DNA of 64,000 nucleotides from the NCBI RefSeq assembly GCF_023333585.1, contig NZ_JAIQZN010000010.1, forward strand, positions 49,539-113,538. The letters run 5' to 3'. The DNA comes from Argonema antarcticum A004/B2 (GTDB lineage: Bacteria; Cyanobacteriota; Cyanobacteriia; Cyanobacteriales; Aerosakkonemataceae). A program made the position numbers and the translations under genes. How positions within the stretch are numbered: position 1 is the first letter of the stretch; every line of letters begins with the position of its first letter. The notes beneath the pieces were generated by a model. It was given only the letters and a program-made list of their open reading frames with translations, was not told where the DNA came from and searched no databases. Positions 52,931-61,325 of the stretch are shown in pieces.

Positions 52931-53518
52931 ATGACCCCCTTTACTCCCACAACAAATGGTGCTTATGTGATTACGCGACGTAAATTTGCACGAGGTTCGC
53001 TACTTGTTTTAAATCAAGATTACCTATGGCAAATTGAATCTGGGGTTGTTCGCACCATGACATGGCGGGAAGATGGAACCTGTATCACTTTTGGGTTGTG
53101 GGGGCCAGGAGATATTGTTGGTAGAGCTATATCAAAAGCCGATCCCTATCAAATTGAATGCTTAACCGATCTAGAGGCAACATTATTGCCTGCGAGTAGG
53201 TGGTATCAAGCTACTGATGCTATGCTCCTGCATATGCAGCGATTAGGAGAATTTTTGGAAATTGTACATAGTAAACCTATTGAAACCTCACTTCTACTGC
53301 TGATAAGTTGGCTGGGCAAAAGATTTGGGCGGGAGGTTGAGCAAGGACAAATCATCGATCTGCGCTTAACCCATCAGCAAATGGCTGAAATTGTGGGATC
53401 GAGTAGAGTTACTGTCACTCGAATGCTCAATAATTTTGAAAAGCAGGGAATTATTGAGCGCGTTCATCGCAAATTGGTTGTGGTGCAAGAACCGTCCCTC
53501 TGGCATTATGAAATTTAG
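52931..53518 (+). CDS. Crp/Fnr-family transcriptional regulator
   Basis: A 195-residue regulator. The N-terminal part has a jelly-roll effector fold (RGSLLVLNQDYLWQIESGVV, GLWGPGDIVGRAI). It lacks the canonical cAMP-binding RxxS phosphate cassette and has no Fnr Cys cluster. The C-terminal winged helix is clear: RLTHQQMAEIVGSSRVTVTR with LNNFEKQGIIERV. This is the size and type of small cyanobacterial Crp-family proteins; NtcA is longer with a different effector region. Its targets may include the divergent or downstream genes. Confidence 0.88.
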   Translation: MTPFTPTTNGAYVITRRKFARGSLLVLNQDYLWQIESGVVRTMTWREDGTCITFGLWGPGDIVGRAISKADPYQIECLTDLEATLLPASRWYQATDAMLLHMQRLGEFLEIVHSKPIETSLLLLISWLGKRFGREVEQGQIIDLRLTHQQMAEIVGSSRVTVTRMLNNFEKQGIIERVHRKLVVVQEPSLWHYEI

Positions 53519-53520
53519 GC

Positions 53521-53640
53521 TCTCGGCTCTTCCGTACTTACTATGCTATTTGAGTAGAGGGGGAGAGGAGAAAAGAAATAAAAATGTTCTTAAGTGAACA
53601 AAAGCATAGCAACTCCGAAAGAGCCAAACGACGTATTCGC
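53521..53640 (-). repeat. Dispersed ~115-bp repeat, second copy
   Basis: Inverted match to 13757-13887. The plus strand also has a 30-codon open frame (53584-53676, starting MFLSEQKHSNSERAKRRIRA). The other copy does not preserve this frame, so it is not called a gene. Its position immediately follows the Crp/Fnr gene and precedes a MITE-like element. Confidence 0.7.
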
Positions 53641-53689
53641 GCTGCTTATGCCCGGTTGCTGCGTAAGTTTGATTAAAATAAGTGATATT

Positions 53690-53776
53690 AAGTAGGTGGG
53701 CATAAATAAACTGAACTCCCAGAAACCCGGTTTCTAAGGGCCTGACAGTTTTATGTTTAATGATGCCCACCTACTT
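53690..53776. mobile_element. MITE-like element with perfect 14-bp inverted ends, family GTGGGCAT copy 2
   Basis: AAGTAGGTGGGCAT (53690-53703) and ATGCCCACCTACTT (53763-53776) are exact inverted repeats. The core contains AGAAACCCGGTTTCTAAGGG. The element at 38457-38537 is a diverged copy in the other orientation. The right end lies 20 bp before the TSUP start codon and itself supplies ATG codons in that frame. Confidence 0.8.
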
Positions 53777-53795
53777 ACTATCTCTAATAAATTCT

Positions 53796-54734
53796 ATGGC
53801 GTTAATACTCCCCTGGTATTCGATCGCTCTAGGTTTTGGCGGCTTGATTGCTGGATGTTTAGCAGGGCTTTTGGGCATTGGTGGCGGGATTTTGCTAGTC
53901 CCTCTGATGGTGGGTCTGGGTTTGACACCTGTCCAAGGCGTAGCCACGAGTAGCTTCGCCATGCTGTTCATATCCATCTCCGGTAGCTGGCAAAACTGGC
54001 GGATGGGCAACTTGAACTTCCAGAAGGTGGCAATTTTGGGGCTTCCTTCTTTGCTGACTGCACAACTCGGAGTTTATTTGATCAAACATATTCCAGGCTA
54101 TTTACTAATGAGTGGTTTCGGTTGCTTATTAGTGGCGAATATTTTTGTGATTAAACTTCAGGGAAGCCTCAGCAAACGGGAGGACACGAGAACAGATCGA
54201 AAAGAAACTTGGCTATTAAATTTGGGGCGGATTTTTACTGGTAGCGCCGCCGGTTTATTGGCTGGTTTATTTGGCATTGGTGGCGGGATTATTATGGTTC
54301 CCCTGCAAATTGTGCTGTTAGGAGAACCGATGAATATTGCGGCACCAACGAGTTTGGGAGTGGTTGTTCTGTCGGCATCGTCAGCTTTCACAGGTCATGC
54401 TTTGAAAGGAAATGTTCTGTATCCAGTGGGAATTATGTTGGGAATTGCTGGTGCGATCGGTGTGCAAATAGGAACGCGGTTGCTGCCAAAAATACCAAAT
54501 TTAGTTGCCAGATTGGCTTTTCACACTATTTTGACAATTTTACCAATTTACATTTTCTGGCAAACAAGGATTAGCAGCCTTAAACAACCGATCGCAGAAA
54601 AGCTAAAGGCCGATCGCAAAATTCCTCAACCTCTAGTAGTTATTTATACAATTACGCACCAAAAGCAGTTCGTTACTGTGTCATTGAAGCCAAACGGCTA
54701 CCTACTTAGTTCAACTTTATACAAAGCCGCCTAA
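53796..54734 (+). CDS. TSUP (TauE/SafE) family membrane exporter
   Basis: A 312-residue polytopic protein of the sulfite exporter TauE/SafE family, thought to move sulfur-containing or other organic anions. The internal repeat is plain: LLGIGGGILLVPLMV with GVATSSFAMLF in the first half and LFGIGGGIIMVPLQI with AAPTSLGVVVL in the second. About seven to eight helices are seen. I use the ATG at 53796 (MALILPWYS). ATGs 12 and 13 codons upstream lie inside the right end of a MITE-like element and are unlikely to be ancestral. The basic C-terminal tail extends past the last helix. Confidence 0.9.
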   Translation: MALILPWYSIALGFGGLIAGCLAGLLGIGGGILLVPLMVGLGLTPVQGVATSSFAMLFISISGSWQNWRMGNLNFQKVAILGLPSLLTAQLGVYLIKHIPGYLLMSGFGCLLVANIFVIKLQGSLSKREDTRTDRKETWLLNLGRIFTGSAAGLLAGLFGIGGGIIMVPLQIVLLGEPMNIAAPTSLGVVVLSASSAFTGHALKGNVLYPVGIMLGIAGAIGVQIGTRLLPKIPNLVARLAFHTILTILPIYIFWQTRISSLKQPIAEKLKADRKIPQPLVVIYTITHQKQFVTVSLKPNGYLLSSTLYKAA

Positions 54735-54934
54735 TGCAGGTTGTGAAGCGCGATCGCACAAACAAGCCAAAATCTGAATCTGGAGAGGTGCGATCGTTGA
54801 ATTTAAACTAGCCTTAACCTAAACTGATATTAATCTCCAGTAAGCCGAGCGAATTATCGTAGTTACCTAAGTTTTCTGTCGGTGCGTTGGTGGATTGAGG
54901 AATGTGTGTTCTAGTATTTCTGGGAGTGCAGGTA

Positions 54935-55471
54935 ATGAGTTCGATCTTTTTCAGTCCCAGCGATTGGCAGAGTATAGGCGTCAGGCTGGGTACAGCACTA
55001 CTGGTTGGCGGTGCGATCGGCTATAATCGCCAACAACCCGGTAGACCCGCTGGGTTAAGAACATTTATGATAGTCAGCTTAGGCGCTGCTGCATTTGTGA
55101 TGATTCCCTTGCAGGTGGATGGTGAAAGTACCTTCTACTCCACAAATGCTCTGAGTAGAACCATCCAAGGAGTTGCGGCGGGAATCGGATTTCTGGGTGC
55201 GGGAATGATTTTGCAACAATCGGGTCAGAAATTTGGTAAGACAGAAGTCAAGGGATTAACGAGCGCCGCAACTATTTGGCTGGCGGCTGGATTGGGAGCA
55301 GCAGCAGGTTGTGGATTGTGGCGAATGTGTCTGATCGGAACGCTGATGGCGTTAGCAGTTCTGAGTGGAGTCAAGAAAATTAAGAAATCTCCATTGATTC
55401 GTCTTGATGGCTACAAGCTGAGGAAAATACGGGAAAAGGATGCTGTATCGACCAAAGATGTACAGCAATAA
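54935..55471 (+). CDS. MgtC/SapB-family membrane protein
   Basis: A 178-residue protein from the ATG at 54935 (MSSIFFSPSDW). The MgtC domain is complete: RLGTALLVGGAIGYNRQQPG and RPAGLRTFMIVSLGAAAFV, then IQGVAAGIGFLGAGMILQ and VKGLTSAATIWLAAGLGAAA. Four to five helices and a short basic tail are seen; the C-terminal ACT-like domain of virulence MgtC is absent. The family is linked to magnesium limitation and membrane potential, but its function in cyanobacteria is not settled. A start 11 codons upstream is possible. Confidence 0.9.
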   Translation: MSSIFFSPSDWQSIGVRLGTALLVGGAIGYNRQQPGRPAGLRTFMIVSLGAAAFVMIPLQVDGESTFYSTNALSRTIQGVAAGIGFLGAGMILQQSGQKFGKTEVKGLTSAATIWLAAGLGAAAGCGLWRMCLIGTLMALAVLSGVKKIKKSPLIRLDGYKLRKIREKDAVSTKDVQQ

Positions 55472-55500
55472 TTCATTCATTCTGCATCATCTGGATCTGG

Positions 55501-56313
55501 TTAATTGCGATCGTCTTCTAGCTTCTCTTCTACAGAAACCCAATCTGCACGGTTGATGGTGTTTTCTGATGTTTCCATTACGGCTAAAGCTGGATTTCCC
55601 TCATCGCTAACAGGATAGCACGCAGGCAGGTAGATTCCCAATTCGCGGAAAAATGCGTCTACAAACTGATTTCTTGGTTCTGCACTGACATCGTATTCCT
55701 GGTCGGGGTCGTAATCTTCATCCTCGTCGGGATACCAATTAAAATAGATGTCCGGTTTTTCGCGCAATTTCGACTCGAAATAAAATTCCTCATAACCCGC
55801 AGCGGACTCAAATTTTTCCAGTAACTCGCCATTCTCCAATAGCTCATACACAATAGCACCAGATGTATCCTCTTCCATCAGCGTAATTGTTTTGGTTTGA
55901 AGCTTGGCAGAAAGGGCTTTGGCTTCTTTAGGAACATCGTACAGTTCATATTTTAGCCAGCACAGCGATCTCAAAATTACCGTCCATTCGCTGTCATACA
56001 CTTGAAGAAACAGAATTCCCCACGCGACTTCTTCGCCTCCTTCATCATCATCGTATACTGCTTTACTTCTTCGGATGGGAATGTTTTGCTCACACTGAAT
56101 CGTTCGACTCACTATTTTGCGTTCTTTCATCCCAAAGGTTTTGTAATCCCTTCTTTCCTTCGTTTGTTGCCCTTCGCGAAATTCGATAAACGCCTGTACT
56201 GTCTCGTCGATGGGTGCTTTGACTGCTATCAGGGAGTATTCCGGGTGTCCGTTGTAAATCATCTTTAAAAAATCGAGAACACCCAATTTTTTCTGTGGTG
56301 AAGTTTCATTCAT
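55501..56313 (-). CDS. Acidic hypothetical protein
   Basis: A 270-residue soluble protein of unknown family, beginning MNETSPQKKLGVLDFLKMIY. It is strikingly acidic in two places (YDDDEGGEEV and YPDEDEDYDPDQEYD). It contains GILFLQVYDSEWTVILRSLC and ITLMEEDTSGAIVYELLENG, which suggest an alpha/beta fold. No signal peptide or membrane helix is present. It overlaps no known operon; the next genes on this strand are a small hypothetical and a phosphatase. Confidence 0.75.
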   Translation of the reverse strand: MNETSPQKKLGVLDFLKMIYNGHPEYSLIAVKAPIDETVQAFIEFREGQQTKERRDYKTFGMKERKIVSRTIQCEQNIPIRRSKAVYDDDEGGEEVAWGILFLQVYDSEWTVILRSLCWLKYELYDVPKEAKALSAKLQTKTITLMEEDTSGAIVYELLENGELLEKFESAAGYEEFYFESKLREKPDIYFNWYPDEDEDYDPDQEYDVSAEPRNQFVDAFFRELGIYLPACYPVSDEGNPALAVMETSENTINRADWVSVEEKLEDDRN

Positions 56314-56401
56314 AACTGACTGCCCGAAAATTTTGCAACTTACACTTCTAGGATTCCCTATTGTCGCACTTGTTTATCTGATTGTCGATAATACCCTCGC
56401 A

Positions 56402-56719
56402 TCATATCAGACCGCAGGCTCCCGTTTCATTAATCCGAAACGTGCCCACCATATTTTGGGGATACTTTTGACGGGCTTTTTGATAAGCCTTAATTTCATC
56501 TTGGTCAATGAAATAATCACCGTTTTCAGGCTCAATCATCATAAACCAGTTGTAATGGTTTTCGATTAATTCGGGACAGACTTTTTGCCAAATGATTTTA
56601 CACCGCTGTCCGAAGGTATCTATTTCGGCTTGGCGTTTGGCTAGCTGTTCGGGAGGAAGATTATATTCGGGAAAAACTCGTCCCCGACGGCGAGTAGGAT
56701 GGGTTATGGGTTGAATCAT
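56402..56719 (-). CDS. Small hypothetical protein
   Basis: A 105-residue protein starting MIQPITHPTRRRGRVFPEYN with a Leu/Glu-rich helix (LPPEQLAKRQAEIDTFGQRC) and an NWFMMIEPENGDYFIDQDE segment followed by KARQKYP. The pattern resembles small conserved cyanobacterial proteins that I have seen annotated as hypothetical. It might be an accessory or toxin-antitoxin related protein, but nothing in it proves this. Its start precedes a T-rich stretch. Confidence 0.65.
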   Translation of the reverse strand: MIQPITHPTRRRGRVFPEYNLPPEQLAKRQAEIDTFGQRCKIIWQKVCPELIENHYNWFMMIEPENGDYFIDQDEIKAYQKARQKYPQNMVGTFRINETGACGLI

Positions 56720-56761
56720 TTTTTTTTGCTTTATTTCGGCACATAACTCTTAATTTACCTT

Positions 56762-57436
56762 TTAATCCATAATAGACCTAGAAAACCGATCCAGTAGTTG
56801 TCTCTGGACTTTACTAAACTCAACACCAGGACGTATTTTTTTGATCTGTGCTTCTGCTTGGAGAGGATTATCGGCTAATTTTTTGGCGATCGCAACAGCA
56901 GCTACCACAGTTGCCGATCGTCCGTGTCCTAAAGCACAATGAATATATACATTTCCCTGCCAAGTAACGAGGCGCTTGATGAGCGATCGAAATACCAACT
57001 CATCTGGGACAGATGCGTCCAAAGTGGGTACGCAGATATAAGTTTTGTGTGCGATCGCGCTTTCGACTTCTGCAAATTCAGCAGTTAAATCTACAATCAA
57101 GCTAATATTAGGTGGCAATTCCCTCGCAAAGGCTCGCCTACCTAGCCAAATACCTGGTATAATTTCATTACAGCATTCTTCCTGACTTACCAGTCGTTGA
57201 ATATGCCAGATTAGCCAGGTTAATAATAGATATGGTAGGAGTAATACCAAAGCCGATCGAGCAATTTTTCCGTTTGGTAGTTTTCCAAATACTTTTGCTC
57301 CTAACCATCCATACGCCAAACCTACTGCAATAAAACTAACGCCAAACCAAAAGAGCAAACATCCAGCAATAGCAAATACAAAACTTACTTGGATTAGATA
57401 GATGCCAAATATTAAAAACAGAATAGCGTACTTCAT
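56762..57436 (-). CDS. Membrane-anchored dual-specificity phosphatase-like protein
   Basis: A 224-residue protein. Residues 1-80 hold two or three membrane helices (AILFLIFGIYLIQVSFVFAI and SALVLLLPYLLLTWLIW). The C-terminal domain has the cysteine phosphatase signature H166-C167-x5-R173-S (IHCALGHGRS) and a candidate general acid D140 (CVPTLDAS). The loop length fits dual-specificity phosphatases, possibly acting on lipids such as phosphatidylglycerophosphate (PTPMT1-like) rather than on proteins. The substrate is unknown. Confidence 0.87.
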   Translation of the reverse strand: MKYAILFLIFGIYLIQVSFVFAIAGCLLFWFGVSFIAVGLAYGWLGAKVFGKLPNGKIARSALVLLLPYLLLTWLIWHIQRLVSQEECCNEIIPGIWLGRRAFARELPPNISLIVDLTAEFAEVESAIAHKTYICVPTLDASVPDELVFRSLIKRLVTWQGNVYIHCALGHGRSATVVAAVAIAKKLADNPLQAEAQIKKIRPGVEFSKVQRQLLDRFSRSIMD

Positions 57437-57515
57437 TACCAGGATTTGTGAGATTCCTAATACTGCACTTTGTAGTGAAAATAATATTTATCAGTTGAAT
57501 ATTACATATCTTGGT

Positions 57516-57543
57516 GGTGCGTTACGCTAAAAGCTAACGCACC
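57516..57543. repeat. Small palindrome between phosphatase and mccB
   Basis: GGTGCGTTA-CGCT and AGC-TAACGCACC form a hairpin about 40 bases 3' of the mccB stop and could serve as a terminator. A similar GTGCGTTAGG dyad occurs near 30886. Confidence 0.6.
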
Positions 57544-57580
57544 TACGAAAAAACTAAGTTATTTTAGTGCTATTGGTCTT

Positions 57581-58717
57581 TTAAGACAAAGCATTTTCCA
57601 AATCTTCTTTCAAATCCTTCATATTTTCAATCCCAACCGAAAGACGTACCAAATTATTTTTAATTCCCCGTTTCAGCCTTTCCTCTTCCGGGATAGAACC
57701 GTGCGTCATTTTCGCCGGATAGCAAACCAGCGATTCCACGCCTCCCAAACTTTCTGCTAGTAAAAATAACTTCAGCCGCGCCACAAATTCCTCAACAGCA
57801 GCAAATCCGTCTTTTAATTCCAAACTGATCATCCCGCCAAAACCGTACATTTGTTGTTTGGCAAGCTGATATTGTGCGTGACTTGGCAAACCAGGATAAT
57901 AAATGCGATCGATCTTTGGATGCTTCTCCAAAAACTGGGCTAAAAACAAAGCATTTTTCTCGTGTTCTCGCATCCGCACCGCCAAAGTTTTAATTCCCCG
58001 CATCACTAACCAACTATCAAAGGGACTTGGTACAGCACCGATCGCATTCTGGTAAAATTTCAATTGTTGATATAGTTCTTCGTTAGAAGTAACAACACCA
58101 CCGCCAATGATATCGCTGTGTCCACCCAAATACTTGGTCGTACTGTGGACAACAATATCCGCGCCTAATTCCAGCGGTCTTTGAAAATAGGGACTCGCAA
58201 AAGTATTATCCACAACTAAAATCAGGTTGTGCCGCCGTGCAACTTCTGATATAATTTTAATATCGACAATCTTTAACAGCGGATTTGTGGGTGTTTCAAT
58301 CCAAATCAGCTTTGTATTTGGTTGAATTGCCTTTTCAAAATCGTTTAAATCGTCAACATCTGCGTAACTTGTGGTAATACCCCAATTTTTAATTACCCTC
58401 TCCAGAACTCTATAGGTTCCACCATATAAATCGTCTCCGACGATAATATTATCGCCGTTTTTCAGCAGACTCAATACGGTGGTTGTCGCTGCAACTCCCG
58501 AAGCAAAAGCCAAACCGTATTTCGCACCTTCAATGGAAGCCAAAGCTTGTTCTAACGCGGTTCGGGTCGGGTTTCCCGTGCGAGAATATTCATAACCCTT
58601 ATGTTGACCGATCGCTTCCTGTTCATAGGTCGAAGTCATGTAAATTGGTACAATCGCCGCACCCGTCACCGGATCGGGTGCTTGACCCTCATGAATAGCC
58701 CTAGTTTCAAATTCCAT
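57581..58717 (-). CDS. mccB: Cystathionine gamma-lyase/synthase (reverse transsulfuration)
   Basis: A 378-residue fold-type I PLP enzyme of the Cys/Met metabolism family. Motifs are YSRTGNPTRTALEQALASIE, FASGVAATTTVLSLL (phosphate), VVDNTFASPYFQRPLELGAD and the Schiff-base Lys in VVHSTTKYLGGHSDIIGG. RLSVGIENMKDLKEDLE ends it. Beside a CBS-type synthase it should cleave cystathionine to cysteine, hence mccB rather than metB. The ATG at 58717 follows GGAGG by four bases. Another ATG directly upstream overlaps the previous stop, so translation is coupled. Confidence 0.9.
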   Translation of the reverse strand: MEFETRAIHEGQAPDPVTGAAIVPIYMTSTYEQEAIGQHKGYEYSRTGNPTRTALEQALASIEGAKYGLAFASGVAATTTVLSLLKNGDNIIVGDDLYGGTYRVLERVIKNWGITTSYADVDDLNDFEKAIQPNTKLIWIETPTNPLLKIVDIKIISEVARRHNLILVVDNTFASPYFQRPLELGADIVVHSTTKYLGGHSDIIGGGVVTSNEELYQQLKFYQNAIGAVPSPFDSWLVMRGIKTLAVRMREHEKNALFLAQFLEKHPKIDRIYYPGLPSHAQYQLAKQQMYGFGGMISLELKDGFAAVEEFVARLKLFLLAESLGGVESLVCYPAKMTHGSIPEEERLKRGIKNNLVRLSVGIENMKDLKEDLENALS

Positions 58718-60078
58718 CATTCCTCCGTTTGACCGATCCAATATTTGATTAAATCGGCTCTCGTAATTAATCCTACAGGAACTTCTTCCTGTTTGATTAT
58801 GATACCAGTAGTTCCAGACAAAAGCACCCGATAAGCTTCTGAGATATCCACATCTTCGTCAAGAATGGGTAAACCTTTACCCATCACCGCCGAAACTTCC
58901 TGGTTAGCAAAGTTTATCCCCTCATGCAGGAGTTTCATCAAAGATGCTTCATTTAAACTTCCCACCACATCATTATTATCAATTACCGGCACTTGCGATA
59001 TATTGTGTTTTCGCAGAAGTTTAATTGCTTGCATCAGCTTATCTCTTGGACTCACAGAAATGAGCGATGGAAAATCTTTCTTCTGGGTAAGTATCTCGCC
59101 GATTTTGATAGATTTTACCGTTTTACCTTCCCAGAACCCATTTTCCTGCATCCATGAATCGGAATAGATTTTATTGATGTAATTTCTGCCAGTATCCGGC
59201 AAAAGCACTACAATATGTTTGGGTTCCGACAATCTAGCCGCGTACTTTAAAGCTGCTGCTACCGCTGTTCCGCAAGAACCTCCCACCAGCAAACCTTCCT
59301 CTAACGCCAAACGTCTAGTCATATTAAAAGACTCTTTATCGCTGACTCTCACCATTTCATCTACGATTTGGCGGTTAAAAGTTTTGGGAATAAAATCTTC
59401 GCCTATTCCTTCTACTTTGTAAGACTTGGGGCTATCTCCTGAAAGGATGGAACCTTCAGGATCTGCGCCTACAATGACAACATTCGGGTTTTGCTCTTTC
59501 AGATATTTTGCTACGCCGGAAATAGTGCCGCCAGTACCCATACCAGCCACAAAAACGTCAACTTTACCGTTACTATCAGTCCAAATTTCTGGGCCTGTTG
59601 TTAAATAATGAGCTAAAGGATTATTAGGGTTTTCAAACTGATTTGGTCTGTAAGCTCCAGGGATTTCTTTAGCAAGTCTATCGGCTACACCATTGTAACT
59701 TTCTGGAGAGTCAGGGGCAACAGATGTAGGGGTAATGACAACTTCTGCACCATAAGCTTTGAGCAAGTTAATTTTGTCCAGACTCATTTTATCGGGCATT
59801 ACAAATATGCAGCGATAGTTTTTGATAGCAGCAACCAGCGCTAAACCCACACCAGTATTACCTGCTGTCGCCTCAATAATTGTGCCACCGGGCTGCAATA
59901 ACCCTTGTTTTTCTGCGGCTTCAATCATGGTAAGACCGATTCTATCTTTGGTGCTGCCGCCGGGATTGAGATATTCTACTTTAGCGTAGATTGTTGATTC
60001 AATGTCTTGGGTAACTCTGTTGAGTTTAATTAGGGGGGTTCTGCCGATCGCTTCCAGAATGTTATTGTAAGTTGCCAT
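58717..60078 (-). CDS. mccA: Cystathionine beta-synthase
   Basis: Condenses homocysteine (or O-acetylserine-derived intermediates with homocysteine) with serine to cystathionine. The 453 residues comprise a PLP fold-type II core (Lys in PGGSTKDRIGLTM, IEATAGNTGVGLALVAA, GMGTGGTISGVAKYL, VGGSCGTAVAAAL) and two C-terminal CBS domains (SPRDKLMQAIKLLRKHNISQ and SEAYRVLLSGTTGIIIKQEE). CBS domains may sense an adenosyl ligand. With the overlapping gamma-lyase gene it forms the reverse transsulfuration operon. The pair could also be named cbs-cgl. Confidence 0.92.
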   Translation of the reverse strand: MATYNNILEAIGRTPLIKLNRVTQDIESTIYAKVEYLNPGGSTKDRIGLTMIEAAEKQGLLQPGGTIIEATAGNTGVGLALVAAIKNYRCIFVMPDKMSLDKINLLKAYGAEVVITPTSVAPDSPESYNGVADRLAKEIPGAYRPNQFENPNNPLAHYLTTGPEIWTDSNGKVDVFVAGMGTGGTISGVAKYLKEQNPNVVIVGADPEGSILSGDSPKSYKVEGIGEDFIPKTFNRQIVDEMVRVSDKESFNMTRRLALEEGLLVGGSCGTAVAAALKYAARLSEPKHIVVLLPDTGRNYINKIYSDSWMQENGFWEGKTVKSIKIGEILTQKKDFPSLISVSPRDKLMQAIKLLRKHNISQVPVIDNNDVVGSLNEASLMKLLHEGINFANQEVSAVMGKGLPILDEDVDISEAYRVLLSGTTGIIIKQEEVPVGLITRADLIKYWIGQTEE

Positions 60079-60149
60079 AAGCCACCTGCGGAAAATATCT
60101 CTATCATACCATGTTTCACTTCACCCGTCTTTTTGTTATGCCGCTGTCG

Positions 60150-60572
60150 CTAATCAGCCTCGATCGTCCTCAAGAACTCTTCGACTTTAACCACTCCTAT
60201 GCCGCGAAATGGATGCAATACAAGTAAATCTTTATCTCCACTGATGATATACTGAGCTTCTCCGCTCAAGGCCAATTCTAGAACTTTATCATCTTTCGGA
60301 TCGCGGCATTCTTGCACGTTCTCTACTATTTCAATTAGAACCGATCGCTCCACTATAGCTTCTAAAAACTCCTCTCGTTCTTCGCTTGTCACGTATCGAT
60401 TGAATCTTTCGCGCCCTAGTACTTCATTCAATTCTTCCAACAAATTAAGCGATAGCAATACTTCTCCATTTGCTAAAGCGTATCTAAGGGCTTGAGCAGG
60501 CTTTCCATTCTCAAACAAGAGCGCACTAATAATGACGTTTGTATCAAAAACGTAGCGCATTTTACTGGTCAT
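60150..60572 (-). CDS. PIN-domain toxin (VapC-like)
   Basis: A 140-residue PIN-domain ribonuclease of the 'putative toxin component, PIN family' type. Acidic residues are D10 in RYVFDTNVIISALLF, the ERFNRYVTSEEREEF segment, and ECRDPKDDKVLELALSGEAQ followed by YIISGDKDLLVL. It likely cleaves tRNA or mRNA when freed from its antitoxin. Its start overlaps the upstream gene's end by 11 bases, the normal antitoxin-toxin arrangement. All catalytic acids appear present, so it may be active. Confidence 0.87.
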   Translation of the reverse strand: MTSKMRYVFDTNVIISALLFENGKPAQALRYALANGEVLLSLNLLEELNEVLGRERFNRYVTSEEREEFLEAIVERSVLIEIVENVQECRDPKDDKVLELALSGEAQYIISGDKDLLVLHPFRGIGVVKVEEFLRTIEAD

Positions 60573-60789
60573 TGAGAATTGAGTCCAAAATTTCTGGGGT
60601 TAATCCTCGTACTCGAGCCTTTCGGCTAATTTCACTCATAACCTCTTCTAGCGTTTTTTTATTCCGAGTTGCTTCGCTAAGTTTGAGACTCAGCAGTACT
60701 TCAAGTTTACGGCGTTGTTCTTCAGATGCCGTTTCAAAAATACGGGCAACTTCAGCATTGACACGAATTGTAATAGTTTTAGTTTCCAT
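60562..60789 (-). CDS. Antitoxin of the PIN-toxin pair
   Basis: A 75-residue protein beginning METKTITIRVNAEVARIFET. The N-terminal strand-helix-helix (TITIRVNAEVARIFETAS) is ribbon-helix-helix-like and the C-terminal part (EVMSEISRKARVRGLTPEIL) is a charged helix suitable for toxin binding. It overlaps the PIN gene by 11 bases. Such antitoxins usually autoregulate through an operator near their start; none is obvious in the 46 bases upstream. Confidence 0.8.
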   Translation of the reverse strand: METKTITIRVNAEVARIFETASEEQRRKLEVLLSLKLSEATRNKKTLEEVMSEISRKARVRGLTPEILDSILNDQ

Positions 60790-60835
60790 CAGTCACCTCT
60801 TAAAAATACCTCTATCTTACCATACTTTACTTGTT

Positions 60836-61043
60836 TCAGCCGAATGACTTTAGGCGATCGCTTTCCTCGGTATCTTGTCTGAGTTCTGGCGAGCGAAATC
60901 CCAACACGATCCGATTCTTCGGTATCCCCGCGCTGATCAGTTCTGTCCCGACTCCTTCCTCAGTTCCATCCCGTTGAATCCAAATCTTACCATCAATAAT
61001 ATCCACATGAATCAGACACCCATGCACTCGTCTGGTTGCTGCG
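60836..61043 (-). pseudogene. Truncated XisI-like gene
   Basis: The frame (open from 61126) encodes RRVHGCLIHVDIIDGKIWIQ, then RDGTEEGVGTELISAGIPKN and IVLGFRSPEL. This is the C-terminal two thirds of XisI, an accessory of fdxN-element excision found widely as XisH-XisI pairs. The N-terminal third (with the usual WDG) is replaced by translated flank DNA (KKPEIKPLIVKIERGRS) that also occurs at the ends of the DUF6887-like genes nearby. The C-terminus after PELRQDTEE also differs from the family. There is no xisH. It was probably broken by the tandem duplication that built this region. Confidence 0.75.
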
Positions 61044-61050
61044 TAAGGAC

Positions 61051-61105
61051 GATCGCACTTTCCTAAAAAAAGCGATCGCCCTCTCTCTATTTTAACTATC
61101 AGCGG
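61051..61105. repeat. Flank repeat of the DUF6887 array (one of three)
   Basis: GGACGATCGCACTTTCC, an A-run, GCGATCGCCCTCTCTCTATT and TTAACTATCAGCGG occur here and again at about 61549-61604 and 62511-62566, each time just 3' of a DUF6887-type gene. The GATCGC arms form a HIP1-containing hairpin around an A/T tract on either strand that may end transcription. Its repetition shows that the duplicated unit is gene pair plus 3' flank. Confidence 0.75.
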
Positions 61106-61325
61106 TTTTATTTCCGGTTTTTTCATCGACTATCCGCTTGAATAATTCAAATTGTTCTTGTTCCTCCTCTTTTGTCTTTGGCGGGTGAAATATAATCGTT
61201 TCTGAGTCTGGTTTACGGCGACTGAAAAGCACGCGCAAAGCCTCAAGATCGTCATCGCCGCCGCGATGTGTAAGTGCATAAGCTTTCAGTTCTGCATTAG
61301 TCATTTCTTCAAAGTTCGGTTTCAT
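61092..61325 (-). CDS. DUF6887-type small protein, copy 2
   Basis: A 77-residue protein starting MKPNFEEMTNAELKAYALTH at the ATG 61325. The tail (FHPPKTKEEEQEQFELFKRI, then VDEKTGNKTADS) is shared almost word for word with copies at 61591 and 62556. It overlaps its partner stop by ATGA. Function unknown. The small size, coupling to a partner and tandem copies resemble toxin-antitoxin or accessory modules, but there is no direct evidence for toxicity. Confidence 0.75.
   Translation of the reverse strand: MKPNFEEMTNAELKAYALTHRGGDDDLEALRVLFSRRKPDSETIIFHPPKTKEEEQEQFELFKRIVDEKTGNKTADS

Noticed and set aside
53584..53676. 30-codon plus-strand frame MFLSEQKHSNSERAKRRIRA...
   Set aside because: Lies in a dispersed repeat; the other repeat copy does not keep the frame.
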